Notes under the pieces: model-generated
What the model saw: the letters and a program-made list of their open reading frames with translations, nothing else
Told to the model about the DNA's origin: nothing
Database searches by the model: none
Program-made: the position numbers and the translations under genes
Shown: in pieces, positions 1 to 8,801 of the stretch
How the letters are laid out: every line of letters begins with the position of its first letter
Numbering within the stretch: position 1 is the first letter of the stretch
From: Isoetes taiwanensis
Lineage: Eukaryota > Streptophyta > Lycopodiopsida > Isoetales > Isoetaceae
DNA length: 64,000 nt
Direction of reading: 5' to 3'
NCBI GenBank assembly: GCA_021234155.1
Contig: JAJEKV010000008.1
Span: forward strand, 20,863,959-20,927,958

Positions 1-295
1 AATATCTCCCTGGCAGCCAAGATCCTAGCTGTTGGTCTCAACAAACCATTATTTCCATGTAAAGCAATCCTGTTCCCCTCCGCCTATTTTTTTTGTCAAT
101 TACGCCATGAAGAACTTGGAATTGCATGGATATTCTGCCATGCTTTTGGACATATCCATTTGCCTAGCAAAGGGTATCTTTTTTTGTTTGGGTTTCTTTC
201 ATTTTGAAGTGCATGCTCGAAGATTGCGTACATGTAGGTCCTCCTCTCATCAACAGTATACTCTTGAAAAGTGGCTCTTGCTTCCACCAATTGTT

Positions 296-871
296 CTATT
301 GTAAAGATTGCATACAACCACTGCAACAACACTCTGAGCCCCTAACCTTCACCATTGTCTCACGTTTGGTGTCACTAATCAACTTGGCTCTTTTGCTAAG
401 ATAATGTCTGGCAACTGATACTTCTCCCCTTTTGCCTAGGTTTAGAGTTCCAACTGCCAATGGATCAATATCAAGACAATCATTGTCCCCAACAACCTCA
501 GGCTCTGGAAAAATATAATCCTCCACAAATTGAACACTACTTATAGGCCATGCCATGATGCAAGGAACCTCCAATTGCTTGATACAACCAAAACATTCCT
601 TGTCACCCAAACCTTTACCTTTCCAGTTGTCTTCCAACAAAGAAATTGCAATACCAATATTGTCTTCCCCTAGCCTTTCATCATTAACAGCTTGACCAGG
701 ATCTGCTAGCACAATGACTCCTTGGCCTACTATTTTCGTGTTGCACTTGTGCATGATTCTCACCTTCTTGTTCCTCCATTGCACCCTACTATGGAGGACT
801 AATTGTTTTTCTTCAATATTCTTGCTAGGAGTTGGTTTTTCATTGAAATTGCTCTTTTCAATATGTTGCAC
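296..871 (-). CDS. Hypothetical protein, possible DUF8039/CACTA-type fragment
   Basis: This 191-residue frame is the longest continuous reading frame near the left edge. Residues about 45-115 contain a pattern (VGQGVIVLADPG, then an LG..., then IMAWP..SVQFVED) that loosely resembles the DUF8039 domain found next to CACTA-type transposase genes in plants, where a V.G.....DP motif is followed by an LG and an AWP motif. A better-matching fragment of the same kind lies at 3813-4073 on the same strand. The C-terminal third (KRAKLISDTKRE, then SECCCSGCMQ) is basic and cysteine-rich and is not recognised. No transposase domain accompanies it. It is probably a relic exon of a mobile element. The family assignment is weak and rests on motif spacing only. 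Confidence 0.3.
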   Translation of the reverse strand: MQHIEKSNFNEKPTPSKNIEEKQLVLHSRVQWRNKKVRIMHKCNTKIVGQGVIVLADPGQAVNDERLGEDNIGIAISLLEDNWKGKGLGDKECFGCIKQLEVPCIMAWPISSVQFVEDYIFPEPEVVGDNDCLDIDPLAVGTLNLGKRGEVSVARHYLSKRAKLISDTKRETMVKVRGSECCCSGCMQSLQ

Positions 872-1192
872 ACCATCTTGAGTTGGAGAGGCACCATTGA
901 CCTAGGCAAATTGCACCATTTTTAGTCAATGAGTAGGAAATATTAAAACACCATAAGATAAGAAAAGTGCGTACATTTAGGGAATATATAAAGGTAAATC
1001 AAATTTTTTAAAAAGCAAGAAATTCCTTGGAAATAGGTTAATATAATAATAACAATGAGTATAAACGAAATCATTTAAAACAAGAATTTTCGTGGCAACA
1101 ACAAGGAAATGACATTTATATAAATATATCCAAATTTTAATTATTGAAAATTTAGCCTTCAGATTACGAAAAGACATATAACTGATAAGGTA
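872..1192. other. AT-rich intergenic stretch
   Basis: I see no gene in this AT-rich interval. It ends where a block that is duplicated around 2288 begins. Confidence 0.5.
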
Positions 1193-1345
1193 GCCGTGAG
1201 AATTTATTATCCATAATAATATACCCTAGATGATATAGATGGCGGGAATTTCGTACGCCTGGCGTGTTATTTGAGGCAATAATTAATTCACGCTAATTTC
1301 TAATTAACCTTATATAAATCCGGTTCACGCTCTCAAGATCTCCAT
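1193..1345 (+). promoter_or_regulatory. Promoter A: E2F-like box, palindrome and TATA box
   Basis: Ordered elements are GGCGGGAA (1241-1248, matching the E2F consensus core), TACGCCTGGCGTG (1254-1266, near-perfect palindrome), ATTCACGCT, TATATAAA (1311-1318) and the probable start region TTCACGCTCTCAA (about 1323-1335). The same elements in the same order occur at 2288-2460, with identical spacing between the E2F-like box and the palindrome. The TATA box lies about 60 bases before the ATG at 1375, which suits a short 5' leader. The E2F-like box would suggest S-phase expression; that is an inference. Confidence 0.6.
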
Positions 1346-1374
1346 TCCTTCCAAATTTTTTTTCTCTGCCCGCC

Positions 1375-1923
1375 ATGAAGCGTTCGGCCTCAGCGTTCGA
1401 CCTTCATGAAGAACCCGAGGTCTCCTCAAAGAGACGTCGGGTTGAAGAAGCCCCTCAATTCCCCACCCTGATTGATTTTCTGTCCCAATTCTCCTCTGAT
1501 TCCGATTCAGAGGATGAAGAGGAGGAAGAGGAGGAGTTGGACAATCAGGATTCTCAAGAATTCCTGACCGCTCTGCTTCAGGGTTGGCTCGACCCTGAAA
1601 CAGAGAATGAAATCTCTGAAGCGGAGTCGGAGGAGGAGGAGGAGGAGGAGGAAGATTCGGAAGAAGGTCGAAAATTCGACCAATTTTTAGAATGGTTGCG
1701 ACATGAACCAGGTTTGGATGGCTGCCTCTTTTTTTTTTTTGCACCTTTCTTTCTTCTTTCTTTTCTAACACCTCTCTTTCTTCTTCCCGGGCGGCCCTCT
1801 TTTTTTTTTGTTACTTACAGAAGTTTCGGACACGCATCCGGTCTTTTTTTTTTTTGTAATATTGTGAAAAGCCTTCAGGCATCTACTTACAAGCCTTCGG
1901 GCATCTGTACATATCAATTTTGA
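1375..1923 (+). CDS. Acidic low-complexity nuclear-type protein (unrecognised)
   Basis: The ATG at 1375 lies 60 bases downstream of a TATA box. Residues 1-30 are charged and include the basic cluster SKRRRVEE, a plausible nuclear localisation signal. Residues about 40-60 and 82-97 are runs of Asp, Ser and Glu, and between them lies a conserved-looking stretch (QEFLTALLQGWLDPE). From residue about 112 the frame enters poly-T tracts translating as Phe/Leu runs, so the real coding exon probably ends near 1710, where an AG/GTTTGG donor-like site occurs. The 3' part is therefore more likely intron or untranslated sequence. No family is recognised. Acidic proteins of this kind can be histone-binding or activation domains, but nothing here proves it. 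Confidence 0.45.
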   Translation: MKRSASAFDLHEEPEVSSKRRRVEEAPQFPTLIDFLSQFSSDSDSEDEEEEEEELDNQDSQEFLTALLQGWLDPETENEISEAESEEEEEEEEDSEEGRKFDQFLEWLRHEPGLDGCLFFFFAPFFLLSFLTPLFLLPGRPSFFFVTYRSFGHASGLFFFCNIVKSLQASTYKPSGICTYQF

Positions 1924-2287
1924 ATGAAATCAAACAGTTTTCTTCACAAAATTTTTCTTCAAACAGTTTTCTTCAAACAGTTTTTCTGTACATAAATTTT
2001 TTTTGAATGAAATCAAACTGTTTTCTCCATGCATTTTGTCTCCAAAGTGTTTTCTCTAAAATTTTGTCTCTGCATTTGTCTCAACAAAGTCCCGGGAACA
2101 CTATAAATCAACCACATGAGATCTCTGATTCATCACAGTAACCATAGGAAATTTTCCCATACGATCTAAAAAAATTCCCCAACACTATTTTTTAGCCTTG
2201 ATAATTTAGCCTTTAAAATCATTTTTAATTTAGCCTATATAAAATTTCTAAATTCTGTTTTTTCGAATGCAATAAATGGAATAAAAT
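1924..2287. other. AT-rich spacer with short repeats
   Basis: No gene is seen. The words AAACAGTTTTCTTC and TGAATGAAATCAAAC recur between 1923 and 2030, giving a loosely tandem, T-rich tract. Confidence 0.5.
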
Positions 2288-2460
2288 GCCGTGAGAATTT
2301 ATTGCATGAAATGCAATATTCTCCATATGTACCATATACATGTCATGTCTGGCGGGAAGACCGTACGTCAGGCGTGTTAATTCAAGCAATCAATTATTCA
2401 CGCTTATTTATTTCTAATTATGCCTATATAAATCCATTTCACGCTCTCAAAGTTCCTACA
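2288..2460 (+). promoter_or_regulatory. Promoter B, duplicate of promoter A
   Basis: Similarity to 1193-1345 begins at GCCGTGAGAATTTATT and runs through GGCGGGAA (2351-2358), TACGTCAGGCGTG (2364-2376), ATTCACGCT, TATATAAA (2425-2432) and TTCACGCTCTCAA. The conserved elements are embedded in more diverged sequence, as expected for retained function. Transcription would run rightward towards the frames at 2607-2897 and 3113-3694. Confidence 0.6.
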
Positions 2461-3112
2461 TTTTCTTCCTTTCTTCATACGATTTGCCGGTTGCGCTTCT
2501 GCTGTGTTTGGATCCGCCCTCCTAAAATCTTGGTGAGCAGATTTCTTTTCAGCAATGTTAGATGTTTGGTTTCGGCAATTCCTAACTTACTAAAAGACTC
2601 CGCCTTTTGTTCTGTAGCATCTGTAGCATCTGTAGCAGAGGACATCGGAGGCTCAGAATTAAAACCAAAAGCAGAGGACTCCAGACTTCAAATCCAAAAG
2701 CCTCGGAATTAAAACCAAAAGCAATGTCCTCCGTTCTTCGAATCCAAAAGCCTCAGAATTCAGGGTTAGTTTTTCATTTAGTTTTAAGCTGCATCTCAAT
2801 GGCAGGTTTAATCCAAGAAGACAAGCTTATGTATTTGCTCGAGGCAGAGGAAGCAGATGATGTTTATGAAAAAAATAACCAAAATAGTTTTTTATAAACT
2901 TCATCTATTTCTTTTTGTTTCGAGTAAATTCTTGAGTTTCTCTTCCTGAATTAATCATGCTGTTGCATGCAATGTAAACAATTTTATCCTTAGTTTCAAC
3001 TTTTAATTTAAACACGCCGAGCGTATCTCTTAGTTTCTAAGTTTATAAATAAATAAATATATATAACACGCCAGGCGTGAATACTGATACTCCGCTAACT
3101 TCCTATTGATAG
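2461..3112 (+). other. Probable transcribed leader with small exons and introns
   Basis: Downstream of promoter B there is a plausible donor at 2531 (TTG/GTGAGC) and an acceptor just before 2620 (TTCTGTAG). A 96-codon frame at 2607-2897 contains a roughly 50-bp tandem repeat (units at 2651 and 2701, sharing GAATTAAAACCAAAAGCA). The palindromes CACGCCGAGCGT (3013) and CACGCCAGGCGTG (3067-3079) lie just before the next start codon, in what may be an intron ending at 3112. I cannot fix the gene model from sequence alone. Confidence 0.35.
2651..2760 (+). repeat. About 50-bp tandem repeat, 2.2 copies
   Basis: Each unit contains GAATTAAAACCAAAAGCA, then GTCCTCC or GACTCC, then AATCCAAAAGCCTC. Two complete units and part of a third are present. 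Confidence 0.6.
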
Positions 3113-3694
3113 ATGCCAAGTTACATTAATCACCCGGTTGGTGACGAAGATGCATTGGAATTACATTTGGGGCAGCAATCACACAACCCAGCTCCAGTTG
3201 CGGCTGCAAGCTCCAGTCCGGTTGAACCGCATCCGAGCACCAGTGCGGCTGGAGCACCAGTCTTGCAACCCCTGCAATACATGGATCAAGTAATGCATAT
3301 GAACAGGGAGCGCAGGGCCATTTTAAGCCTGGGCACTGAGGCCCTAGAGATCACATGGAGGCTGGCAGTATTAGCTGACCACTTTGATAATGCAGTACAT
3401 GCATTGATCAAGAGTGAATCTCGCAACCGTCAGCTCGAGATTCAAAATGAGGAGTTTCATTGGTTAGTGGCTAGCCTCTATGCCCGGATGCCTCAACACG
3501 AACCACTACCGCAGGTGGCATACGATGCAATGGCTCAACCAATGGAGCATGACCAGGAGGTGGAGGAGGAGGTGGAGGTGGAGCAGGCGGGGGAGGTGGA
3601 GCTGGAGCCTGGGGTTTTTGCTGGGGTTTTACCAGAAGAATTCACTATGCCCTGGAATGGAAATGGGAGTATCAATAGCCAAGCTACTCAGTAG
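3113..3694 (+). CDS. Unrecognised 193-aa protein, helical with acidic tail
   Basis: The frame opens at an ATG directly after a possible intron end (TTGATAG). Residues 1-60 are Ala/Pro/Ser-rich and probably disordered. Residues about 60-125 are rich in Arg, Glu, Leu and Gln and look like amphipathic helix (RRAILSLGTEALEITWRLA, then LIKSESRNRQLEIQNEEFHW), suggesting dimerisation. Residues 140-165 are a Glu/Val-rich run translated from GAGGTGG repeats, and the C-terminus is Asn/Gly/Ser-rich. No catalytic motif or known domain is visible. It lies between promoter B and the long gene starting at 4585 and shares the cluster's CACGCCAGGCGTG motif immediately upstream. Codon use and clean length favour a real gene. 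Confidence 0.5.
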   Translation: MPSYINHPVGDEDALELHLGQQSHNPAPVAAASSSPVEPHPSTSAAGAPVLQPLQYMDQVMHMNRERRAILSLGTEALEITWRLAVLADHFDNAVHALIKSESRNRQLEIQNEEFHWLVASLYARMPQHEPLPQVAYDAMAQPMEHDQEVEEEVEVEQAGEVELEPGVFAGVLPEEFTMPWNGNGSINSQATQ

Positions 3695-3812
3695 ACTGGG
3701 CTTGAAACAGTAGACTGTGCTTGAAACAGTCTGGGATTTTGTATGTCTGGTTTATCCAGATTATATACAATTGTAAACTTTTTCCAATTAATACAACAAA
3801 TTTTGTCTACTT

Positions 3813-4073
3813 CTATATTTCTACAATGTAATACATGTTACATACCTTTTTTAAGCGGTTTCTTGGCCATGCAACAAATGTTCCAACACTTTCTCCAACC
3901 GTATCCCCACCGGGGTGTCTGCGAGGTAAAGCTTCATCCATAGCACAGCAGTTAATCACTGTAACTCGGACATACTTATCCCCGAGCGGAATTCCATGAC
4001 AGTTTGCAGTCGGATCGATGGAGTCGATCTTGCATAATCCTACTTTCCTTTTCTCATTTGTAGTTAACATCAA
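3813..4073 (-). pseudogene. DUF8039-like fragment of a CACTA-type element
   Basis: The order of motifs in this fragment (KVGLCKIDSIDPTANCHG, then PLGDKYVRVTV, then DALPRR-like EALPRRHPGG, then TVGESVGTFVAWPRN) fits the DUF8039 pattern common in plant CACTA-associated open reading frames. There the motif is G.I.S.DP...VH, an LG..Y..V.V..., and a final G.FVAWP. Only this domain survives, without transposase sequence, so it is a relic. It lies on the opposite strand to the surrounding cluster. Confidence 0.5.
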
Positions 4074-4584
4074 ACAATCATCTTCGACACTGCAGACAAT
4101 TGCTATTCAGACACCTACTATTGGAAATTAATGTTCAAGCTATAGGAATGAGATGAGTACCAGAATTCTGTAGCCATTCTTGAGAAGCTGATTCGAGTTC
4201 TCGAAATCACAGGCGCTATGGAAACTCAGGTGGTCGGGAAAATTCGAGTTAGAAGAAAGCTTAGGTTAATTACATTTAGGCGGGATAAATGTAATCAATG
4301 CAAGAACATGGTAGATTGCTTTTTAAAAACTCAATGAAAGAAGTCGGCGGACGGGTTCTTTTTTTTTTTTTTTGAAGGTGAATCTTCGTCATTATTATTT
4401 TTATATGTCAAGAATATTTCGAAACTGCATATTGTGTTTTCTTGAAATTCAAATTTCTCTTGTACAGGTAGAAAAAGCTATTTCCTGGCAGCTATTTCTG
4501 AAACAGCTCGAGCAACTATTTCTTCGAGCAGCTCGAGCGCGTATCCGAGCGACGTTCCGACTCTGTTACTAGGCGACTCCGGAG
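4074..4584. other. 5' region of the long cluster gene
   Basis: No separate gene is seen. A poly-T tract lies at about 4361-4373. GGCGGGAT at 4279-4286 resembles the E2F-like box of the twin promoters, but no TATA box is obvious. The region probably holds the promoter and leader for the gene starting at 4585. Confidence 0.35.
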
Positions 4585-6010
4585 ATGTCTTCTAAAACGA
4601 GAGGTGGTCGAGGAAGCGGTGGAAGAGGAATCTCAAAAACCGGCACTTCTCAAGTTTCAGAGGACGTTGATCAGACCCCTATTCAAGGTATTTAATTTGC
4701 CACAGAAAACACACTGTGTAGAGAGTATTATGCTTGCATGAATTTGAGTTATTTCCTTGCCTTCAGTTATTATGCTTTGCATGAATTTGAGTTATTATGC
4801 TTTGCATGAATTTTAAGTATTACCATCAGTTAATGCTCTGATTGTCCGTTTTGTAGAACATAATTTTGCTCTGATAGCAGTGTTCAATGAGGTTAAATAG
4901 TGTGAAATATGGATTCATAAAGGGTATGTAGCTTAAAATGTGGATGCAAACTAATTTAGTTTCAAATTCACGCATAGCATGGTTCATAATAGGAGCTACC
5001 AACACGCCAAGCGTGAATTGTATTAATTTAGGTTTAAATGCATGCCAAGCGTGATCTCTTGTTCTGAAAAGTACTCTAAAAAATGTTCATCTTCTTTTGC
5101 AGTGCCCAAGAGGAAGAAAACCCCTAATAATTCGGGTTCTATTCCTGGCAAGAAACCAAGGGTAGACGACCCAGATGCAGTACCATATGATCTCACCTTA
5201 GATAATGAAGGGCCGATTCTTATAGCAACCACTGACCATGCCTGCCCTGAAGAGGAAATGGACGAGGGTGCCGAGTGGTACGTTGACCTTGCCAAGACAA
5301 ATGGCAAGCTCGACTTAACTCTCTTCTCGAGGAAAAATGAAGCAGACAAGATGACCAAACAAGGGATCCTAATCTCTTGTGAGGAAGAGGACGCCACCAA
5401 CGGCAAATTGCTCTTGGAGATTACACATAAGCAGAAGAAAGATCTGCTCAGACTTACTCACTATAGAGCTACTGCATACAAGGATACGTTCATGAAGACA
5501 GATGTGAACGTTGAGACATGTTTTAAATATGGTTGGCCCATCAATGTAGCAGTTACGCCAATATCGATTTGCCAAGGGGTTACAGCTATGCGTAGAGGCA
5601 TGTTCAATAAACCGACACCAAGTCACTATTTGCAGCAAGCTAGGGAATTAGCTGACTTGAAAGCTTCTAGGAGGGTCCTAAATCTAGGGAAGCATGTTCT
5701 TCCTGCAGTTGTCGAAGGCATGGAGGCTTCTGATTTTGAGAATGAACAGGACAGGGTGGCGCAGCTAGAGGCCATGAACAAGCTGAATAAATACTCTGAC
5801 CATTATCCATTGGGTCTTAAGGAAACTTTTGCGATCCATGTGAAGTCCCTCATCCGTTCACCAAGCTCCATTTATGTTAGCAGAAGATATGATTCAGCAC
5901 ATGCAATGGAGATTGTTCAGAGCATGATTAGTAATCCAGGTCAAATGCCTATGCCAGCGGATGTGTTACCTTGGGATATGATCTCGAACAAGCCCGCCGG
6001 TGGGGCTTAA
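4585..6010 (+). CDS. Nuclear-type protein of the palindrome cluster, exons 1 and 2 (unrecognised)
   Basis: I place the start at ATG 4585. Exon 1 (4585-4687) encodes a Gly/Arg/Ser-rich N-terminus. A GT-AG intron (4688-5102) joins CAAG to TGCCC in frame, creating QVPKRKKTPNN, whose PKRKK is a classical nuclear localisation signal. The palindromes at 4969, 5003 and 5041 all fall inside this intron. The rest has an acidic stretch (PEEEMDEGAEWY) and a mixed alpha/beta-looking region to residue about 340, but I recognise no family. The frame stops at 6010; a +1 shift restores a coding-looking frame to 6245, with one further in-frame TAG, followed by a GT donor. It is either a decaying gene or one affected by small base errors. 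Confidence 0.5.
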
Positions 6011-6282
6011 CCGAGGAGTTAATGTCAAAGGATAACGTTAAATTGTCATCATCGACGGGCAAAGATTTTGAGGCACAAAAGGCCCTCATCCGATCAAGGC
6101 CCGAACAAAAAGCAGCCAAAACGCCGTTCTACAATCACTATGCATTATAGGAGGTGTCGCATCTTGGATGCCAATACTTCACCGCAGATTTGGCCGAGAT
6201 TAGTGCAACTTTGAATGAAATGGGGAAGACATTTCTATACAAAAGGTAACTAACCGCATTAGGATGTTAGCATTTTAATATT

Positions 6283-6600
6283 CACGCCAGGCGTGCTTTC
6301 AATTGAATTCACGCGTGGCATGGTTTCATATCAATTGAATTCACGCCAGGCGTTTTTCAATCAAAACAATTCACGCCAAAGCTTTTCAAATCAATCAATT
6401 CACGCCCGTGTCTTCAAATCAAACCAATTGATTTGAAAGCACGCTGAGCGTGAATTGTTTTGATTTAAAAAGCACCGACGGAATTGGTTTGATTTGAAAA
6501 GCATGCCCGGCGAAATTGCATTAGTAACTTAATTCATTTCACGCCAGCGTGATTTTTCTTTGATCAATTCTATTCAAATGTCGCAAGGCGTTTTCTATTC
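6283..6600 (+). repeat. Array of CACGCC(A)GGCGTG palindromes inside an intron
   Basis: Within the apparent intron (about 6246-6635) the 13-bp motif and degenerate forms occur at 6283, 6310, 6342, 6372, 6401, 6440, 6502 and 6540. Copies are separated by TCAATTGAATT-like or TTTGAAATCAA-like spacers of 15-30 bp. Several copies are inverted relative to each other together with their spacers, so the block could form cruciforms. The same motif lies in introns at 4969-5053 and 8609-8745 and in promoters A and B. Confidence 0.7.
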
Positions 6601-6635
6601 TATGATACCGATTCAATGTTCGTACTATTGCAGTC

Positions 6636-7173
6636 CATACGCGGAACAACCGCCCCAAGAATCAACAGTGGGTGGAATATGATCGCCCATTACCCACCGC
6701 ATGTGGTGGGTCAAAGTCCGAGGCATTCAAGCTGCTGGAGCGGACTCATCGCAGCAATTATCTATACAGAGAAGAAGAAGACTGCAAGAAAATCAAAGAA
6801 AAAAGATGGTGATGACATTGAAAATCCTTCTGAAAACTCATCTAGCAGGTCAGGCCCAACAGACTCATATAAGGTTGTCTTTTGTAAGCAGGCAGTATGG
6901 CAAAAGTGGAATGAATTTTGGGACGCTTATGCAGAAGGGAAGCTGCCAGATACTATGGGTAGGGTGCCTCCTGTCGACGTAAGCATCTTTGACTTGAATG
7001 TGACAGAGATGAGAAAGACTCAGGGGCTAGACGACGCTGAGACCATTTGGGTTTTAGATCAGTGCTTAAAGAAGGAAGTCTTATACAAGAAGAGTGCTTT
7101 CACTAAGGATAGGATGTCCTTCGTTGAGTGCTGCAGCCATGTGAAGGACAATGAAGTCAGCTGTAGGAGCTGA
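6636..7173 (+). CDS. Cluster gene exon 3, first half (frame-damaged)
   Basis: A canonical acceptor (ATTGCAG at 6629-6635) precedes coding-looking sequence. The first 130 bases read best in a frame containing NNRPKNQQWVEYDRPLP and FKLLERTHRSNYLYREEE. The frame then shifts into EKKKTARKSKKKDG, a second Lys-rich nuclear signal, followed by VVFCKQAVWQKWNEFWDAY and IFDLNVTEMRKTQGLDDAE. It stops at 7173, where another one-base shift passes into the frame that opens at 7151. No family is recognised. The long similarity-like continuity across shifts argues for one ancestral exon. Confidence 0.45.
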
Positions 7174-8134
7174 GTTACAAAGGCTATCGGGGGATGTGGC
7201 ATTATCTGAAATTGGATTGCTGGACAAATACAAGGTCAGTAATGATGACATCAAGAAGTTTGTATTCTGGTCAAAGGACTTCCTAAAGAATTGGAAGGCT
7301 AAAAATGCAAAACATAAGGAGACTCTACCCCCTCTGGCCGAGTTGAGAAGAAAAGTGGCCCTTGTGAAGAAGATTACTGGAGAAGAAGACACTGTCCAGT
7401 ATTCAGTCTCCATTGGGTACAAAGATCTCTTGCCAGAATCAACTTCTTGCCTTAAAAATATATCACTCTTTGTGTTGGACAGCAGGGATGGGAGAGGAGA
7501 TATGGGCATGAACCAGAAGGACTACAACAGCTTCTTTACCAGCTATATAGGATTGACAACTGAGAGGTCCTTCACTATTGTCATCGTTTGTCCTTCAGAT
7601 GAGTCACATCTGCATGCACTATCCGCTGCTCATGATCTGGAGTGCCTCAAAGTTATTAGGGAGGGATGCCTAATATATGATGTTAAGGATAATGAGCTGC
7701 GAACAGAACGGAAGATGGCACATGTGATCTTTATTATGATAGCCATGCTGTCAGACGAGGAATATGATATTGCTAAGGCCAAGGGTGACAATAGCAGTGC
7801 ATGGGAATGTTTTCTTCTAGATGATCCAGACTTAAGAACTAGATTCTATCATACGGATCAGGATCAGTCAGAACAGGATAAGTCAGAAGATGATGAGGAT
7901 CGGGACCCCCTCCTAAGTGGTGAAATCAAGTACGAGCTACAAACTAAGGAGAAGGGCCCCTTAAATAAAATTGGATTTCCCCCGTCTATGGCTACTTACC
8001 TCGTCGAGGCATTTGCTCCAATTGATACAACCTGCTTGGAGCTTTATGTTGGAGGTTATATTGCCCAAGAGGCTCTTATGGGTGTTAGAAGATATCACTG
8101 CTTTGTGAGTGATGAGCAGGCCAGACTTTCTTGA
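7151..8134 (+). CDS. Cluster gene exon 3, second half; methyltransferase-like C-terminus
   Basis: This 327-codon frame continues the preceding one after a one-base shift. The N-terminal half is helical and charged. The middle (about residues 130-200) alternates hydrophobic strands and charged loops, including RSFTIVIVCPSDESHLHAL. The C-terminal segment (FPPSMATYLVEAFAPIDTT, then CLELYVGGYIAQEALMGVRR, then a CFVSDEQ) matches the layout of the last motifs of N4/N6 DNA methyltransferases, in which a KP..L...V..F.P is followed by VLDLF.GTGTTA.AAL..GR and an E. The key glycines and acids are only partly kept, so it may be inactive or a coincidence. An acidic linker (SEQDKSEDDEDRD) precedes this motif. 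Confidence 0.45.
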   Translation: MKSAVGAELQRLSGDVALSEIGLLDKYKVSNDDIKKFVFWSKDFLKNWKAKNAKHKETLPPLAELRRKVALVKKITGEEDTVQYSVSIGYKDLLPESTSCLKNISLFVLDSRDGRGDMGMNQKDYNSFFTSYIGLTTERSFTIVIVCPSDESHLHALSAAHDLECLKVIREGCLIYDVKDNELRTERKMAHVIFIMIAMLSDEEYDIAKAKGDNSSAWECFLLDDPDLRTRFYHTDQDQSEQDKSEDDEDRDPLLSGEIKYELQTKEKGPLNKIGFPPSMATYLVEAFAPIDTTCLELYVGGYIAQEALMGVRRYHCFVSDEQARLS

Positions 8135-8143
8135 ACCATTCTC

Positions 8144-8588
8144 ATGCATGTGCTTGCCAAATCTCCTATTGGCCCTTATGGCAACCTGAAATCTTCAGCA
8201 ATCAAAAGTCTCGTAGACTTGTCCAATTCAAAAGTGGACGATGGTTCTGGTGAGGGAACTAGTAATATGCAGCCTCATAAGGAAAGCAATGACCAAATGG
8301 CTGCTAAACTGGCTGCTCAAAGTAATGTGATGAAGGCGAACTTAGAGAATATCCTTGCCTCCCTTCAGGGTGATGCAAGCAAGGATCTAATTGATAGGCC
8401 AACCGATAGTGAAGGCAACCAAGGGCGACTCTAGTGATTCACAGGTTTGCCAAATGAATACTAAAATAATGTTAGTTGTGAAGGACGTAGGGGAACTAAT
8501 AGAAAATAACAATTTTAACAGTCAGAAGAGCACGAAGATTAAGGGTGGAGAATGACGCCGACGACGACAGCGAAACTGAAGATGATAG
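8144..8588 (+). pseudogene. Cluster gene, linker exon
   Basis: After further frame shifts near 8130-8144 a coding-looking frame runs to 8434 with repeated Met/Ala/Leu/Asn helical sequence (NDQMAAKLAAQSNVMKANLE). Exon-like sequence then continues to 8588, where GATAG/GTATGG offers a donor. The tail is acidic (DDDSETEDD-like in one frame). It joins the methyltransferase-like part to the HAD domain across an intron (about 8589-8801) that again holds the cluster palindrome. Confidence 0.35.
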
Positions 8589-8608
8589 GTATGGCCTTGC
8601 CTACCAAA

Positions 8609-8745
8609 TCGCGCCACCCGTGATTTAATTTATATTACCTTTGAATTAAATCGCGCCAAGCATGCTTTGATTATTTTTCGTTGTCAAACCAAATCACGCC
8701 GAGCGCGATTTGGTTAAGACTAACTCAAATCACGCTTGGCGCGTT
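8609..8745 (+). repeat. Second intronic cluster of the 13-bp palindrome
   Basis: Degenerate copies lie at 8610 (CGCGCCACCCGTG), 8652 (CGCGCCAAGCATG), 8695 (CACGCCGAGCGCG) and 8731 (CACGCTTGGCGCG). They are flanked by AAAT/ATTT arms that extend the dyad symmetry. Confidence 0.65.
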
Positions 8746-8801
8746 TGTATTGTTTGTGTGATCGTGTCTTGCTGACCAGATACATGTTTGATGTTTCAGC
8801 T

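Noticed and set aside
1325-1771. 148-codon minus-strand frame with a Pro-rich run
   Set aside because: It is antisense to the acidic gene, and its Pro run is the complement of the GAGGAG repeats.
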